DNA from: JAXLQL01 sp046331625
GTDB lineage: Bacteria > Acidobacteriota > Terriglobia > Bryobacterales > Bryobacteraceae
Reading direction: 5' to 3'
Length of the DNA: 64,000 bases
Assembly (NCBI GenBank): GCA_046331625.1
Contig: JAXLQL010000012.1
Span: 1 to 64,000 of the forward strand
Shown: piece by piece, positions 7,389 through 16,579 of the stretch
Position numbering within the stretch: the first letter of the stretch is position 1
How the letters are laid out: each line of letters begins with the position of its first letter
Made by a program: the position numbers and the translations under genes
The notes under the pieces: generated by a model
Databases searched by the model: none
Seen by the model: the letters and a program-made list of their open reading frames with translations, nothing else
What the model was told of the DNA's origin: nothing

Positions 7389-9271
7389 ACGGGAACGGCC
7401 ACCGAACCCAGCGGTTGGTAGTAACGAGCGGCGCGCGTTCCTCCGGAAACCACCAACGCTCCACCTGCGCTGAACCGCACCCGCCGCTTGGCTGCCGCTA
7501 CGGGACCTTCGAATTCTCCGGTCGCCGTGGCGAAGTTGGCGTCGTCGCGATACACCGAGATCTGCCGGTCCAGCGGGAATGGTTCGAGGAATCCGATCCG
7601 CGAGATCAACGCCGAGCGCCCGTACTCTACGTTGAACTGCGCTCGCGGAGACGGCGTCCACAGCGCCGCGATCGAGGCCGAGCGGCTTCGGTATTCGTAG
7701 TTCGAGCCCGCTGCCGCATTGCGGTTGTCAAGCAGCGAGGCCTGCGCCGTCAGCATCAGCTTCTGCTTCGGCTGCACGCGCCCGCGCAACCGCAGCCGGT
7801 CGTAATCGCGAAGGCTGGTGCGGAAGTAGGCGCTTCCGCCGCGCGCGCCTTCGTAGTCGGAGTTGAAGTCCACGCGATCGGTGAACCGCACCCGCACGCC
7901 CGCCAGACCCACGTTCTGGTCGAACTTGCCTTGGCCGAAAGGCGACGGCGACAGTTGCGGAGATCGTGTGCGCGCGTCGCCCCACAGGTAGCGATGTCCG
8001 CCGCGGATCGTGATCCGCTTGGTGATGTCATAGATCGCTTCCATCTGCTGGCGATTGTAGTTGACCACCATACGATCGTCGAACAAGCGCGCCGCAGTGA
8101 GATTGCCACCGGCGAGCAGTACGATCTGCTCCTGCGCGCGGAACGAGGTCGCGTTGTGGAAGCGGTCCGTCATCAGCGTCTCGACGATGCGGAGCCGCGC
8201 CACGGGAAGCAACTCGGCCGAGAACGACCCGGCGGTGCGCGGTTGCCGGGCTAGCGATCCATAGGCGCCGTTGAGTCCGCTGGCGAAACGCACCGCGTCG
8301 GCCAGCAGCAACCCTTGCGCGTCTTGCGAGTAGGTAGTGTCGGTGCGGTTGCGCGCATACACGAACCGTCCATAGAGATGGAGCCAATCGGTGGGAGACG
8401 CCGTCACCAGAGCTTTCGAGAAGATCGTGTCGCCGGTAGCCGCGTAGACCTGGTTGAGCCGGCTCAGGAACAGCCGCCGGTCAAACACTGGCGTTGCGCG
8501 ATTGCCCTGTCCGGGATTCGCGTTGACGATGCCTTGATTGTCGGCGAAGCTGACGCCGCCTTGTTCGATGGTCACGTTGAGGCGCCGGAAATCGAATCGC
8601 ACACCGCCACGGAACTCGTTGTTGCGATCGTCGAGTCCCGATACCGCCGGATACTCGTTTCCATTGGTCTGGAACGGCAGGATCTCGGTGCCGAACCCGC
8701 TCTCGCGCGTGAATCCGAAGTAGGGGCTGATGCGCTTGCCGGGGAACAGCTCGAACTCGAAATCGAAATAGCGGCGGCGCATGTCGTAGGAGCGCTGGTT
8801 GAAGAGGAGTCCGCGCTCGAGCGCCGGGTCGGCATCGGAGGGAAGCGCGTTGAAGAAGAGGATGTTGCGATAGTCGGCGGTGGCGCGCCACAAGCCTTGC
8901 TTTTCGGCGTTGAGCCGCGCCGTGTTGTAGGGGTCGCCCCCCCAACTCGATCCGGTGATCGAGATTCGGTCTAGCCAGCGGCTGGCCGGCTCGGCGCGCA
9001 GGTCGATCGACGGGATCTTCGGGCCGTCGCCGAGGTTGACCACGCTGCGATAGGTCGGGACGCTGCCGCCGGGTCCCGAGACCCAGCGATAGCCAATGTC
9101 GATCGAGGCCGAGTAGCGGCCTTCCGCGGCCGGAGCTTCCGCCGCGGGCGCTTTGGTCTCGGCCTTGGCTTCGGCTTTTTCCGCTGGCTCCTTCGGGTCC
9201 GCCGCCGGTTTCGCCGGCTCCTGGGCGGCCGCCGAAGCGGCGGCGAGTATCACTGCCAGTAGTGGTTTCAT
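7265..9271 (-). CDS. MtrB/PioB-family outer-membrane beta-barrel (decaheme partner)
   Basis: A 668-residue outer-membrane porin predicted to sheath a decaheme cytochrome across the outer membrane. The ATG at 9271 overlaps the cytochrome stop as ATGA and starts a clear signal peptide (MKPLLAVILAAASAAAQ). An Ala/Glu/Lys/Pro-rich linker (about 20-50) and a long series of amphipathic strands follow. The motif GGDPYNTARL with nearby YRNILFFNALP resembles PioB/MtrB and also the second locus (GNDPYQYVNA). I see no N-terminal CXXC. The last residue is Arg, not the usual aromatic. The final 40 codons are one arm of the direct repeat around the ATPase-RloB cassette. Confidence 0.85.
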   Translation of the reverse strand: MKPLLAVILAAASAAAQEPAKPAADPKEPAEKAEAKAETKAPAAEAPAAEGRYSASIDIGYRWVSGPGGSVPTYRSVVNLGDGPKIPSIDLRAEPASRWLDRISITGSSWGGDPYNTARLNAEKQGLWRATADYRNILFFNALPSDADPALERGLLFNQRSYDMRRRYFDFEFELFPGKRISPYFGFTRESGFGTEILPFQTNGNEYPAVSGLDDRNNEFRGGVRFDFRRLNVTIEQGGVSFADNQGIVNANPGQGNRATPVFDRRLFLSRLNQVYAATGDTIFSKALVTASPTDWLHLYGRFVYARNRTDTTYSQDAQGLLLADAVRFASGLNGAYGSLARQPRTAGSFSAELLPVARLRIVETLMTDRFHNATSFRAQEQIVLLAGGNLTAARLFDDRMVVNYNRQQMEAIYDITKRITIRGGHRYLWGDARTRSPQLSPSPFGQGKFDQNVGLAGVRVRFTDRVDFNSDYEGARGGSAYFRTSLRDYDRLRLRGRVQPKQKLMLTAQASLLDNRNAAAGSNYEYRSRSASIAALWTPSPRAQFNVEYGRSALISRIGFLEPFPLDRQISVYRDDANFATATGEFEGPVAAAKRRVRFSAGGALVVSGGTRAARYYQPLGSVAVPVAKLLDWYAEWRWHGYTQPAFFYEGFRAHLLMTGLRWRPGR

Positions 9272-10191
9272 CGCAGTAATGACCGGTTCACGTTCGACCC
9301 ATGCACGCGCGTGTGGCACACCGTGCAGTTGCGGTAACGCGAACTTCTGAGGTCGTGGAATGCGGGAGGAACGCCGCCCAATTCCGCTTTGCCGCTGAGC
9401 GCTCCCAAAGATGCGTGGCACTCGAGGCACAGCCGGTTCGGTTCGGACCGCGTCAGCATCCTCGGGTTGTTTGACCCGTGCGGCTCATGGCAGGCCGAGC
9501 AGCCCTCGAGCCGTACCGGAGCATGCTCGAAGGTGAACGGACCACGCTTTTCCCCGTGGCACTTCAGGCAGGCGCGTTCCTGCGCCGCCGTTGTGCTCAA
9601 GGAAGGAGTGAACGGACCACCGTGTGGCGCGTGGCAATCCACGCACGACATCGCACCTTGCCTCAGCCGGTGCGCATGCGGACGCTGGAACGCCGCAAGC
9701 GCCGCCGGATGGCACGATCCGCATTTCTGGTTGACCGCGGCCGCGTGGGAGACTTCGGCTGCTGGCTCGGGTGCGTGGATGGAATGGCAGTTGGCGCAAT
9801 TCACTCCAGCCCGGGCATGTCCGCTCACGGCGCGCCAGTTGTGGGAAGCCGAACCGCGGTGGCAACCGAGGCACGCGGTGTCCGACTTCACCGGTTTGAC
9901 GATCTGCGCCGCTTCAGTGGACTCGGCATGCTTGGCGCCCGGACCATGACAGGCTTCACAAGCACGCTCAGTCTCACCGCCGACCTTGCGGTCCTTCACT
10001 ACCGCATGCCGGTTCCGTGAGAACGCCTTGGCGATGTCCTCATGGCAAGCGGCGCAGGTCTCCGATCCGGCATACGCGCTGGATGCGGCTGCCGGAGTTT
10101 CTTGCTTGGCTGCCGGCGGCGCTTGCCCTTCCTGGGCAAAGGCGAGCGCCGCCGCAGCCATCACTAACGCTACTGCCGTCTTATCGCGCAT
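9268..10191 (-). CDS. DmsE/MtrA-family periplasmic decaheme c-type cytochrome
   Basis: A 307-residue exported cytochrome with ten CXXCH heme sites (CAACH, CEACH, CLGCH, CANCH, CGSCH, CVDCH, CLKCH, CSACH, CLECH, CTVCH), the number expected for MtrA, PioA and DmsE. The signal peptide is MRDKTAVALVMAAAALAFAQ. It ends in VCHTRVHGSN, which resembles the end of the cytochrome at 59901. It overlaps the upstream OmcA-like gene by 11 bases and the downstream porin by ATGA, so all three form one translation unit. The expected role is to carry electrons through the barrel. Direction and terminal partner cannot be read from sequence. Confidence 0.93.
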   Translation of the reverse strand: MRDKTAVALVMAAAALAFAQEGQAPPAAKQETPAAASSAYAGSETCAACHEDIAKAFSRNRHAVVKDRKVGGETERACEACHGPGAKHAESTEAAQIVKPVKSDTACLGCHRGSASHNWRAVSGHARAGVNCANCHSIHAPEPAAEVSHAAAVNQKCGSCHPAALAAFQRPHAHRLRQGAMSCVDCHAPHGGPFTPSLSTTAAQERACLKCHGEKRGPFTFEHAPVRLEGCSACHEPHGSNNPRMLTRSEPNRLCLECHASLGALSGKAELGGVPPAFHDLRSSRYRNCTVCHTRVHGSNVNRSLLR

Positions 10192-12238
10192 GTTCGCGGC
10201 TTACCGAGAAGTCCGCACTCGGCCCGTGGCAGGTTGCGCAACTCTCACCCAGGCGGGAAGTGTTGATCAACGCATGCGACGCGGTCGAAACGTCGGTGTG
10301 GCAGCCCGTGCACGCCGCCGTGATGGGTCCCATCGGACTCAGCGGTCCTTTCGGATCCATGACATCGATTGTTCCGGCCTTCGCCGGCAACTGCTCTGAT
10401 CCGCCCACGTGGCACATCGAGCAATTGCGCCGGTCGCCAGGGAACCCGACTTCGTTGAAGTTGTTCCGGCTCCCGCCGAACCCGTAGATCGTGAAATCCA
10501 TCGTCAGCTCTTTGCCCGTGTGGATCCGGTGGATCATGGTGCGGAAGTCGATTCCTTGCGCCGGCATCTGCGCCGCCGGACGCTGCGCTGCGTCAGTGGC
10601 CAGCGGATTGTGGCACACCACGCAGAACTCCGTGTTGTTGCGGTTGTCGCCGTGGACGCTGAGGCTCGAGTGGCAGCCGTTGCATTTGTCGAGCGCTACC
10701 ACCGTACGCCGCGGCGCTACCTTGCTGCTGTCGGTGGAGAAGTAGGCCACTTTGTTCACGCCAGCGTCGCGGACCGTCCGTTCCTGTTTCGTGCCCGCCA
10801 ACAGCGTCATGTTGCGATAGCCCTCGATACCAACGGCGTAGGTGCCCTTGGCATCTGCCGGAAGCGCTCCGCTGAACGTGTAAGTATAACGCCCGTCAGT
10901 TCCTCCCGAGGCCGCGCGCGCATCTTCGCTGATCGTCCACTTGTAGTCTGTCGTGGGACCACCCAGCACCAGCGCCAGCCGCGTCATCTCCGACGCTTTG
11001 ATCGGCTGTCCGCGCTTGTCTTTCACCGTAAAGGTTACCGTCGGCTTGCCGCCCGCCGGAGCCGCGCGCACTTCGTTGATCTCGAATACGGTGCCCGGCA
11101 GATCGCGCGAGAACCGGGGCCGCGTATGCGCGCCGCGAATCGAAGCGTCGAACTCGAGTTCGCCCTGCGGAACATGGCAGCGCGAGCATTGGCTGTCGCT
11201 CACTTGCGGCAGGTTATTGTGATTCTCGCCAGTGGCGAAGTTCACGTTGTCGTGGCACGATCCGCACGCCTGGCGGCTCGGGTTCAACCACGCCATCTCC
11301 TGCGCCGCGCCCTTGCCCTGCTCGTGGCAGGCCTCGCAGTTGTTCGGCTCGGTGGGGAATGCGATATCGCTGAAATCGTTCACCGACTGCGCGTTACCAA
11401 TAATGATGTACTTCTGCCCGGCTTTTACCGAAGGCAGATTCTCGCCCATGTGGATCTTGTGGACCATCTCCACCAGGTCAACGCTGCGTCCCGTGTCCGG
11501 GTCTGTCGTCTGCGGCTGGTGGCAGGTCACGCATACTTCCACGCTCCTCCGCCCGGTGGTGCCGTGCGCGGATAGCTGATCGTGACACTTGTTGCAGGTG
11601 GCGGTCTTGATCACGTCACGCGTGGTCTTTACCGCGGACCCATCTGGAACAAAATGGAATACCGTATCGGCAAGCGCGATTCCCAAATCGAACTCGGAAA
11701 GGTTCCGGTTGCCGTATGCCGCGATCGTGTGCGTCACGGTCTTGTCATAGTTGGCCGGTAGCTTGGTTCCGAACGTGTATTCGTACTCTCCGTTGCCCTG
11801 CGGCGACCACGCGCCGTTCGTGTCGGTTCCGGCTTGGATTGCCGACTTGTTCGTGATCGGGCTCGTCTGCGTGCGGGTCGTATAAGAAACGTATTGCGTT
11901 GCGTCCTTCGGGATCCGCGCCGCGATGAAGCTCACGTTTACGAGGCCGGGTGTGTTGATCCCGAGGCGGTCGAGGCCCAGTCCTTGAGGATCGGTGATCC
12001 GGATCCGCGTCCGGATCGTCCCGTCGGCTTCAATGCGTGCCGACAGAATCGTCAGTTTCAGACCGGGTCGTACGAAGTCCACGGTCTTTTCATCCGCGAA
12101 AAATGCCTTGTCGAGCGTCGTCCACAACGCTTGGCGCTCGCTAATCAAAGGTCCGGCGGAGGCTGCCAACAGCGCAGCAGCCAGGATCCAGGCCCTTTTG
12201 AAACGACTTGGGTGTTTTGGCTCACTGGTTTGGGTCAT
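10181..12238 (-). CDS. OmcA/MtrC-family decaheme c-type cytochrome
   Basis: A 685-residue multiheme protein. It has ten CXXCH sites in two pentaheme groups (CNKCH, CVTCH, CEACH, CGSCH, CSRCH, then CNGCH, CVVCH, CSMCH, CTGCH, CATCH) alternating with beta-barrel-like domains. That is the OmcA/MtrC architecture of outer-surface electron-transfer cytochromes. I chose the ATG at 12238 because MTQTSEPKHPSRFKRAW leads into a membrane-targeting segment. An N-terminal anchor or signal (about residues 17-35) is visible, but a classical lipobox is not. Upstream of the MtrA-like and MtrB-like genes it completes an outer-membrane conduit, suggesting extracellular electron transfer. Confidence 0.9.
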   Translation of the reverse strand: MTQTSEPKHPSRFKRAWILAAALLAASAGPLISERQALWTTLDKAFFADEKTVDFVRPGLKLTILSARIEADGTIRTRIRITDPQGLGLDRLGINTPGLVNVSFIAARIPKDATQYVSYTTRTQTSPITNKSAIQAGTDTNGAWSPQGNGEYEYTFGTKLPANYDKTVTHTIAAYGNRNLSEFDLGIALADTVFHFVPDGSAVKTTRDVIKTATCNKCHDQLSAHGTTGRRSVEVCVTCHQPQTTDPDTGRSVDLVEMVHKIHMGENLPSVKAGQKYIIIGNAQSVNDFSDIAFPTEPNNCEACHEQGKGAAQEMAWLNPSRQACGSCHDNVNFATGENHNNLPQVSDSQCSRCHVPQGELEFDASIRGAHTRPRFSRDLPGTVFEINEVRAAPAGGKPTVTFTVKDKRGQPIKASEMTRLALVLGGPTTDYKWTISEDARAASGGTDGRYTYTFSGALPADAKGTYAVGIEGYRNMTLLAGTKQERTVRDAGVNKVAYFSTDSSKVAPRRTVVALDKCNGCHSSLSVHGDNRNNTEFCVVCHNPLATDAAQRPAAQMPAQGIDFRTMIHRIHTGKELTMDFTIYGFGGSRNNFNEVGFPGDRRNCSMCHVGGSEQLPAKAGTIDVMDPKGPLSPMGPITAACTGCHTDVSTASHALINTSRLGESCATCHGPSADFSVSREHAR

Positions 12239-12260
12239 ATAGCTTCTCTTTCCCGTTACG

Positions 12261-12710
12261 TTACGTTCTGGTTCGCATTTCGTGTCCGCGCTCGCGGGCG
12301 ATGAGTTTGGCCAACTCACCCATTTCCTCTGCAAGCAATTCCACGACGTCGTCGAGGGTGATAATCCCCACCAACCCCCCACGCTCATTCACGATCGGCA
12401 GGCGGCGCACACCGTTCACCCGCATTTTTTGCAGGCAATCGAACAGTCCGGTACCTTCCCGGACGGTGATCAGCGCCTGGCCCATCAGATCGCCCACAGT
12501 GATCGTTTTGACATCGAGCCCCGGCGCCACGGCGCTCAGGACAATGTCGCGATCGGTAACGATTCCAACGGGTTTCAGGTCATCTCCGTCGCGGTCGGCC
12601 ACGATCAGGTTACCTACATGGTACTGCCGCATGATCTGCGCGGCATCGTGCAGCGTGGTCTCACGGCCCGTATGCACCACTTCCCGGATGCAAAGATCTG
12701 CGACTGGCAT
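12261..12710 (-). CDS. CBS-domain pair protein
   Basis: A 149-residue cytosolic protein made almost entirely of two CBS domains (about residues 8-65 and 75-130), with typical turns GIVTDRDIVL and GIITLDDVVELL. Such pairs bind adenine nucleotides and sense energy state. The ATG at 12710 follows a good GGAGG. It lies 22 bases upstream of the OmcA/MtrC-like gene on the same strand, so it is probably cotranscribed and may regulate or report on electron-transfer activity. That last point is inference from context. Confidence 0.9.
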   Translation of the reverse strand: MPVADLCIREVVHTGRETTLHDAAQIMRQYHVGNLIVADRDGDDLKPVGIVTDRDIVLSAVAPGLDVKTITVGDLMGQALITVREGTGLFDCLQKMRVNGVRRLPIVNERGGLVGIITLDDVVELLAEEMGELAKLIARERGHEMRTRT

Positions 12711-12821
12711 GGTTTGGTACCTCCAAGCCAGTGGGTTTGCATCTGAAGGGCCATTCGAGCGTCCGATCACCTGGAGCCCTTCGCGCTTGTTTCCTCCTTC
12801 GGCAATGCCCGAGACTTCCCA

Positions 12822-14339
12822 TCACCGCCAAGTCGACTCCCAATCTCCCCACGGGCTCTTCACATGCCCCACTGGAGCCGTCACTTCCCGATAGTGCGAC
12901 GCATGCGCCTGCTCCACGTATCGCGCTCCTGGCAGGAACTCATCGCCCGCCCGCCGCAGCAGCGCTTCGAGCTTGCGCTCCATACGCGCCTCGAGCCCGT
13001 GGTCCTTGCCTACGAGATTCCGCTTCTGCAACGGATCCTTGTGGTTGTCATAGAGCAACCACGGCCCGTGAATCGACCGCACGTACGTATGCCGCGGAGT
13101 CCGCACCCCCCGATACTCGGCGAACCCTTGCCTCCGTACCACCGAGAACGACGCGGGCAGATTCAACAACGCCGCGGGCTCGGCTTCGTCTTTCCGCTCA
13201 CCGCGGATGAGCGGCGCGTAGTCCGTGCCCTGCGCCGACTCGATGCGCCCGAGGCCTGCCAAACCCGCGAGCGTCGGGAAGATGTCGGGTGCATCAATCG
13301 GCGTGATCGAAGTGCGGCGCTTGCGTCCAAGAAGTCGCGGATACCGGATCAAGAACGGCACCCGCAATGACTCCTCCCAAGGCTGCTGCTTGTGATGCAG
13401 ACCCTGGCTCTGCAACATGTCGCCATGATCCGATGCGAAAACGAAGATCGTATCTTCCACCTTGCCGGTCGCATCCACGGCGTCCTTCAACTGCTGCACG
13501 CAGTCATCGAGCGCTGCCATGTGCGCGTAATATCCGCGCAGGTTCTTCATGGCCTCTTCGCGGTGCGACTCGGGCACGTTCCCGCGCAGGGTCAACTGCC
13601 GTCCCCGATACAGCGCCTGGTAGCGCTCCGGCGCCGTCCCATAAGGATCGTGCGGCGGCCCGAGCGACAACAGCAGGAAATAAGGATCGCTCGCGGCGCC
13701 GCGCTTCCGAATGTACTCGCACGCGTCCCGCGTTTGCGCGATGGCGTCATAGCCCTCCCAATAGCGCTGCGAAGAGTCCGCGCCTTCGTAGTAGAGCGAA
13801 CGGTTGTAGTCATGCGTGCACTCGCACGCCTTCCAATAGTCGAAGCCGAAGCGCGACGCTTCCGGGATGTATGCGAGCCGTCTCTCGAACTTGCCCTCCG
13901 GGCTCCCGTAGATGTGCCACTTGCCGATGTACCCGGTCGCGTAACCGGCCTTGCGGAAGGTCTCGCCCAGAGTCGCTCCGCGCGGCTTCAGTTCCACGTC
14001 GTTCACCACTAGGCCGTGCCGCACCGCGTATTGCCCCGTCATCAATGACGCTCGATACGGACTGCACACCGGGAAGCCCGAGACCGCGTTCGAAAAATCG
14101 AACGACTCGCGGGAGAGCGCATCCACGGCGGGCGTCCGCGCATTGGGATCGCCGCGATAGCCGAACGCTTGCGCTCGCCACTGATCCATCAATACGAAGA
14201 CGACGTTCGGTTGCCGCTTCGCCAGAAATGCGCCGCACGTGCCGCGGCTTGGAGAAAGTTCGCCGTTGCATGCTCTGACGAGCGTATCGCAACAGCTGCC
14301 TGCCCGAGGCTGGGCTACACTAGAGGGGAACCCGTTCAA
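12822..14339 (-). CDS. Sulfatase (alkaline phosphatase superfamily), start unclear
   Basis: Arylsulfatase-type enzyme of up to 505 residues. Metal-binding sequence near the N-terminus is NVVFVLMDQW. The formylglycine motif is CSPYR within PVCSPYRASLMTG (about residues 91-103), with Cys at the modified position. GKWHIYG and FVFASDHGD follow in the expected order. In frame, the only start before the domain is a TTG at 14339 with no good ribosome site. A more natural start, MQRRTF at 14271 (Tat/lipoprotein-like), is in another frame, so a frameshift near 14250 is possible. It diverges from greA. The substrate is not predictable. Confidence 0.8.
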   Translation of the reverse strand: MNGFPSSVAQPRAGSCCDTLVRACNGELSPSRGTCGAFLAKRQPNVVFVLMDQWRAQAFGYRGDPNARTPAVDALSRESFDFSNAVSGFPVCSPYRASLMTGQYAVRHGLVVNDVELKPRGATLGETFRKAGYATGYIGKWHIYGSPEGKFERRLAYIPEASRFGFDYWKACECTHDYNRSLYYEGADSSQRYWEGYDAIAQTRDACEYIRKRGAASDPYFLLLSLGPPHDPYGTAPERYQALYRGRQLTLRGNVPESHREEAMKNLRGYYAHMAALDDCVQQLKDAVDATGKVEDTIFVFASDHGDMLQSQGLHHKQQPWEESLRVPFLIRYPRLLGRKRRTSITPIDAPDIFPTLAGLAGLGRIESAQGTDYAPLIRGERKDEAEPAALLNLPASFSVVRRQGFAEYRGVRTPRHTYVRSIHGPWLLYDNHKDPLQKRNLVGKDHGLEARMERKLEALLRRAGDEFLPGARYVEQAHASHYREVTAPVGHVKSPWGDWESTWR

Positions 14340-14350
14340 GTCCGCCTGCC

Positions 14351-14818
14351 ATGGAAGATCTCAAGAAAAAGCTCCAGGAAGAGATTGCCGCAATGGAGCA
14401 TGAACTGCACGTCGATCTGCCTCGTGAAATCGCTCGTGCGCGCGCCCTCGGCGACCTCAGCGAAAACGCCGAATACCACGCCGCCAAGGAGCGCCAGTCG
14501 TATGTCGACGCGCGTCTGGCCCAGCTCAAAACGAGGCTGCGCGAGTTCTCGATGGTCGACATGACCAAGATTCCGCGCGATCGAGTCGGTTTGGGATCGC
14601 GTGTCGTCGTGCTCGATCTGAAGAAGGATGAAGAGATCAAGTATCAACTCGTCACCAGCGAGGAAGCCGACGTCAACAACGGCAAAATCTCGACGACTTC
14701 GCCCATCGGACGCGGGCTTCTCGGCAAGGAAGTAGGCGACTCGGTGCGGATCGTCATCCCCGGCGGCGTGAAAGAGTTCGAAATTTTGAAGTTGACCACG
14801 ATTCACGATCTGGCGTAA
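14351..14818 (+). CDS. greA: Transcription elongation factor GreA
   Basis: A 155-residue GreA/GreB-type factor that enters the RNA polymerase secondary channel and stimulates transcript cleavage in backtracked complexes. The N-terminal coiled coil (about 1-75) has the family stretch LGDLSENAEYHAAKERQ, whose acidic tip residues coordinate catalytic magnesium. The C-terminal FKBP-like domain (about 80-155) contains SPIGRGLLGKEVGD. Length is typical. It diverges from the sulfatase gene. Twenty-five bases separate it from the phospholipid synthase gene, so the two may be cotranscribed. Confidence 0.97.
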   Translation: MEDLKKKLQEEIAAMEHELHVDLPREIARARALGDLSENAEYHAAKERQSYVDARLAQLKTRLREFSMVDMTKIPRDRVGLGSRVVVLDLKKDEEIKYQLVTSEEADVNNGKISTTSPIGRGLLGKEVGDSVRIVIPGGVKEFEILKLTTIHDLA

Positions 14819-14843
14819 TGTGGCAAGGAAGGCGCTGTCCTGA

Positions 14844-15482
14844 ATGACCTATACCCGTGCGATCGGTTTGGCTTGTGATGCAATCATCGTCCGCATCGTG
14901 CAAGGTTTCGCCATTGCCAAGGTTCACCCCAACGTGCTTACGCTCGTGGGATTGCTGATCAACGTGGCGGCCGCGATTTTCCTGGCGCGCGGAAACTTCT
15001 GGATCGGCGGCTGGATCATCGTCGGCGCATCGATCTTCGACATGATCGATGGCCGCGTCGCCCGCGAAACGCAACAGGTCACGCGCTTCGGCGGGTTCCT
15101 CGATTCCGTGCTCGATCGCTACTCCGACTTGGTGCTGTTGATGGGCCTGCTCGTTTACTATGGCTCCATCAACCGCAACCTTTATGTGATCATCACCGCG
15201 GTGGTGATGACGTCATCGGTGATGATCAGCTACACGCGAGCGCGTGCCGAGAACATCATTCCGAAGTGCAAGGTTGGGTTCATGGAGCGTCCGGAGCGGA
15301 TCGTGCTGTTGATGATCGGGACGCTGTTTGACCGCATGGCGCCGGTGTTGTGGGTGATCGCGGTGATCGGGACGATCACGGTGGTCCACCGGATTTACTA
15401 CACGTTCCTCGAAGCGCGGCGGCTCGAGGACGCGCAATTGCGGGCGGTGCGGTTGCCGGAGCAGGATCGGGTGGCGGGGTAA
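14844..15482 (+). CDS. CDP-alcohol phosphatidyltransferase
   Basis: A 212-residue polytopic membrane enzyme that transfers a phosphatidyl group from CDP-diacylglycerol to an alcohol. The signature D-x2-D-G-x2-A-R-x8-G-x3-D-x3-D is complete: DMIDGRVARE followed by GGFLDSVLD (about residues 67-93). Its Asp residues bind the metal and perform catalysis. About six hydrophobic helices are present. The acceptor cannot be assigned; a phosphatidylglycerol- or inositol-phosphate-type synthase is possible. It converges with the XRE gene, two bases beyond its stop. Confidence 0.9.
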   Translation: MTYTRAIGLACDAIIVRIVQGFAIAKVHPNVLTLVGLLINVAAAIFLARGNFWIGGWIIVGASIFDMIDGRVARETQQVTRFGGFLDSVLDRYSDLVLLMGLLVYYGSINRNLYVIITAVVMTSSVMISYTRARAENIIPKCKVGFMERPERIVLLMIGTLFDRMAPVLWVIAVIGTITVVHRIYYTFLEARRLEDAQLRAVRLPEQDRVAG

Positions 15483-15484
15483 CT

Positions 15485-15934
15485 TCAGGCAGTCGCCAGT
15501 TGCTCCGGTGGCGGAGCCACTTCAACCGTGGTGCGGAGCTTCACGTTCAACGCATCCAGCACCTTGATTGCCCGTTCCAGAGTGATCCCGAAATACTCAT
15601 TGCGCTCATCGCGGGATACCTGCGACTCGTGAACGCCCAGCCTCTTGGCCAACTCGCGTTGTGGAATCCCCTGCGCGATGCGCATCGAGATGAGCAGATG
15701 CCCCAATCCGCGTAGGTTCTCCAAGTCGTCGAATTCTCCGCGCCGCAGCCGCTCGTAGCTCTCCACCTCCTCCTGAAGTTGGAGATGGAACGACTCCATC
15801 GGATCGATCACTCGCTTGATTTCTTCTTCCTTCAATCCCGCGCCTGCGAGCCGCACTTTGTGTTCACTGAGCCGGGAGCGCTCCTCTTCGAGCCGTGAGC
15901 ACGCCTCTTGATATTCGGATTCACTGCGAATCAT
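15485..15934 (-). CDS. XRE-family helix-turn-helix protein (antitoxin-like)
   Basis: A 149-residue protein. The N-terminal coiled-coil region (about 1-75, EYQEACSRLEEERSRL) precedes a Cro/C1-type helix-turn-helix (about 80-135) with QRELAKRLGVHESQVSRDE. Its ATG overlaps the stop of the upstream nucleotidyltransferase-like frame as ATGA, a typical toxin-antitoxin arrangement. I infer an antitoxin or autorepressor of that pair. The protein is intact although the partner is frameshifted. Confidence 0.85.
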   Translation of the reverse strand: MIRSESEYQEACSRLEEERSRLSEHKVRLAGAGLKEEEIKRVIDPMESFHLQLQEEVESYERLRRGEFDDLENLRGLGHLLISMRIAQGIPQRELAKRLGVHESQVSRDERNEYFGITLERAIKVLDALNVKLRTTVEVAPPPEQLATA

Positions 15935-16499
15935 GCGATTCCTCCAAAGCGGATCTTCACGATGCCCCGCGGCTTTCCGTCTCGCCGAGACTGTCGAAAG
16001 GCGGAGGGAAACTCCAACTCATAGCCATACCGGTCTCGAATGCCGCTTCCGAGGCCCAGCCCCGGAATGTGCGGATAAAGTTCCACCCGATAGCGATGCC
16101 ACATCGGCAATTGCTTTTCGCGTATCCCCGATAAGGACGCCGCTCTGCCGGATCCCAGGTCCATACGTGGAAGGGAGCGAGCCGATTCAATTGCCGTACA
16201 AGCTCACCCGTTCGGATCGATTCGAGGGAGCACACGAAGTAGCCGTCGATGTCGTTCGGGTGGTCCTTTTCTTCTGCAAACGATCCGTCAGCGAAGACTT
16301 CACTGACGCCGCTTTGCCACAGCTGGCGCGTGAGTATCTCGAGATTGTCGATCAGGTGCAATCGCCAACTCGCATCCCAGGACGGCTGCCGGTCCGCCGG
16401 GCCGTGCCCGAGGATCGAAGAGCGCAGTTCGTCGAATGATAGTTCATAGTCGCCCGGCGGCAGTAGGCCCTCTGCGTCGAACGGCGGAACAACCGACAC
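15931..16499 (-). pseudogene. Frameshifted DUF6932-like nucleotidyltransferase, partner of XRE gene
   Basis: The N-terminal frame (16499 to about 16118) begins with a DUF6932-like opening (PPFDAEGLLPPGDYEL) and carries a nucleotidyltransferase-type motif, FADGSFAEEKDHPNDIDGYF: a GS followed by D-x-D. The natural C-terminus (MWHRYRVELYPH ... RDGKPRGIVKIRF) is in another frame, ends at 15931 and overlaps the XRE start by ATGA. The frames join at a run of four A on the minus strand (16118-16115). Five A would restore YAKKQLPMWHRYR. Without correction the first frame runs to 15957 as nonsense. This may be a decayed gene, a sequencing error, or a -1 frameshift site. Confidence 0.7.
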
Positions 16500-16579
16500 A
16501 ACTCCAGAGTCCCAAAATGCGACGAAAACGTCAAGCTTTACAATCTAGTCAATTCGATGCTCGCTTCAGACCTGCCGTC

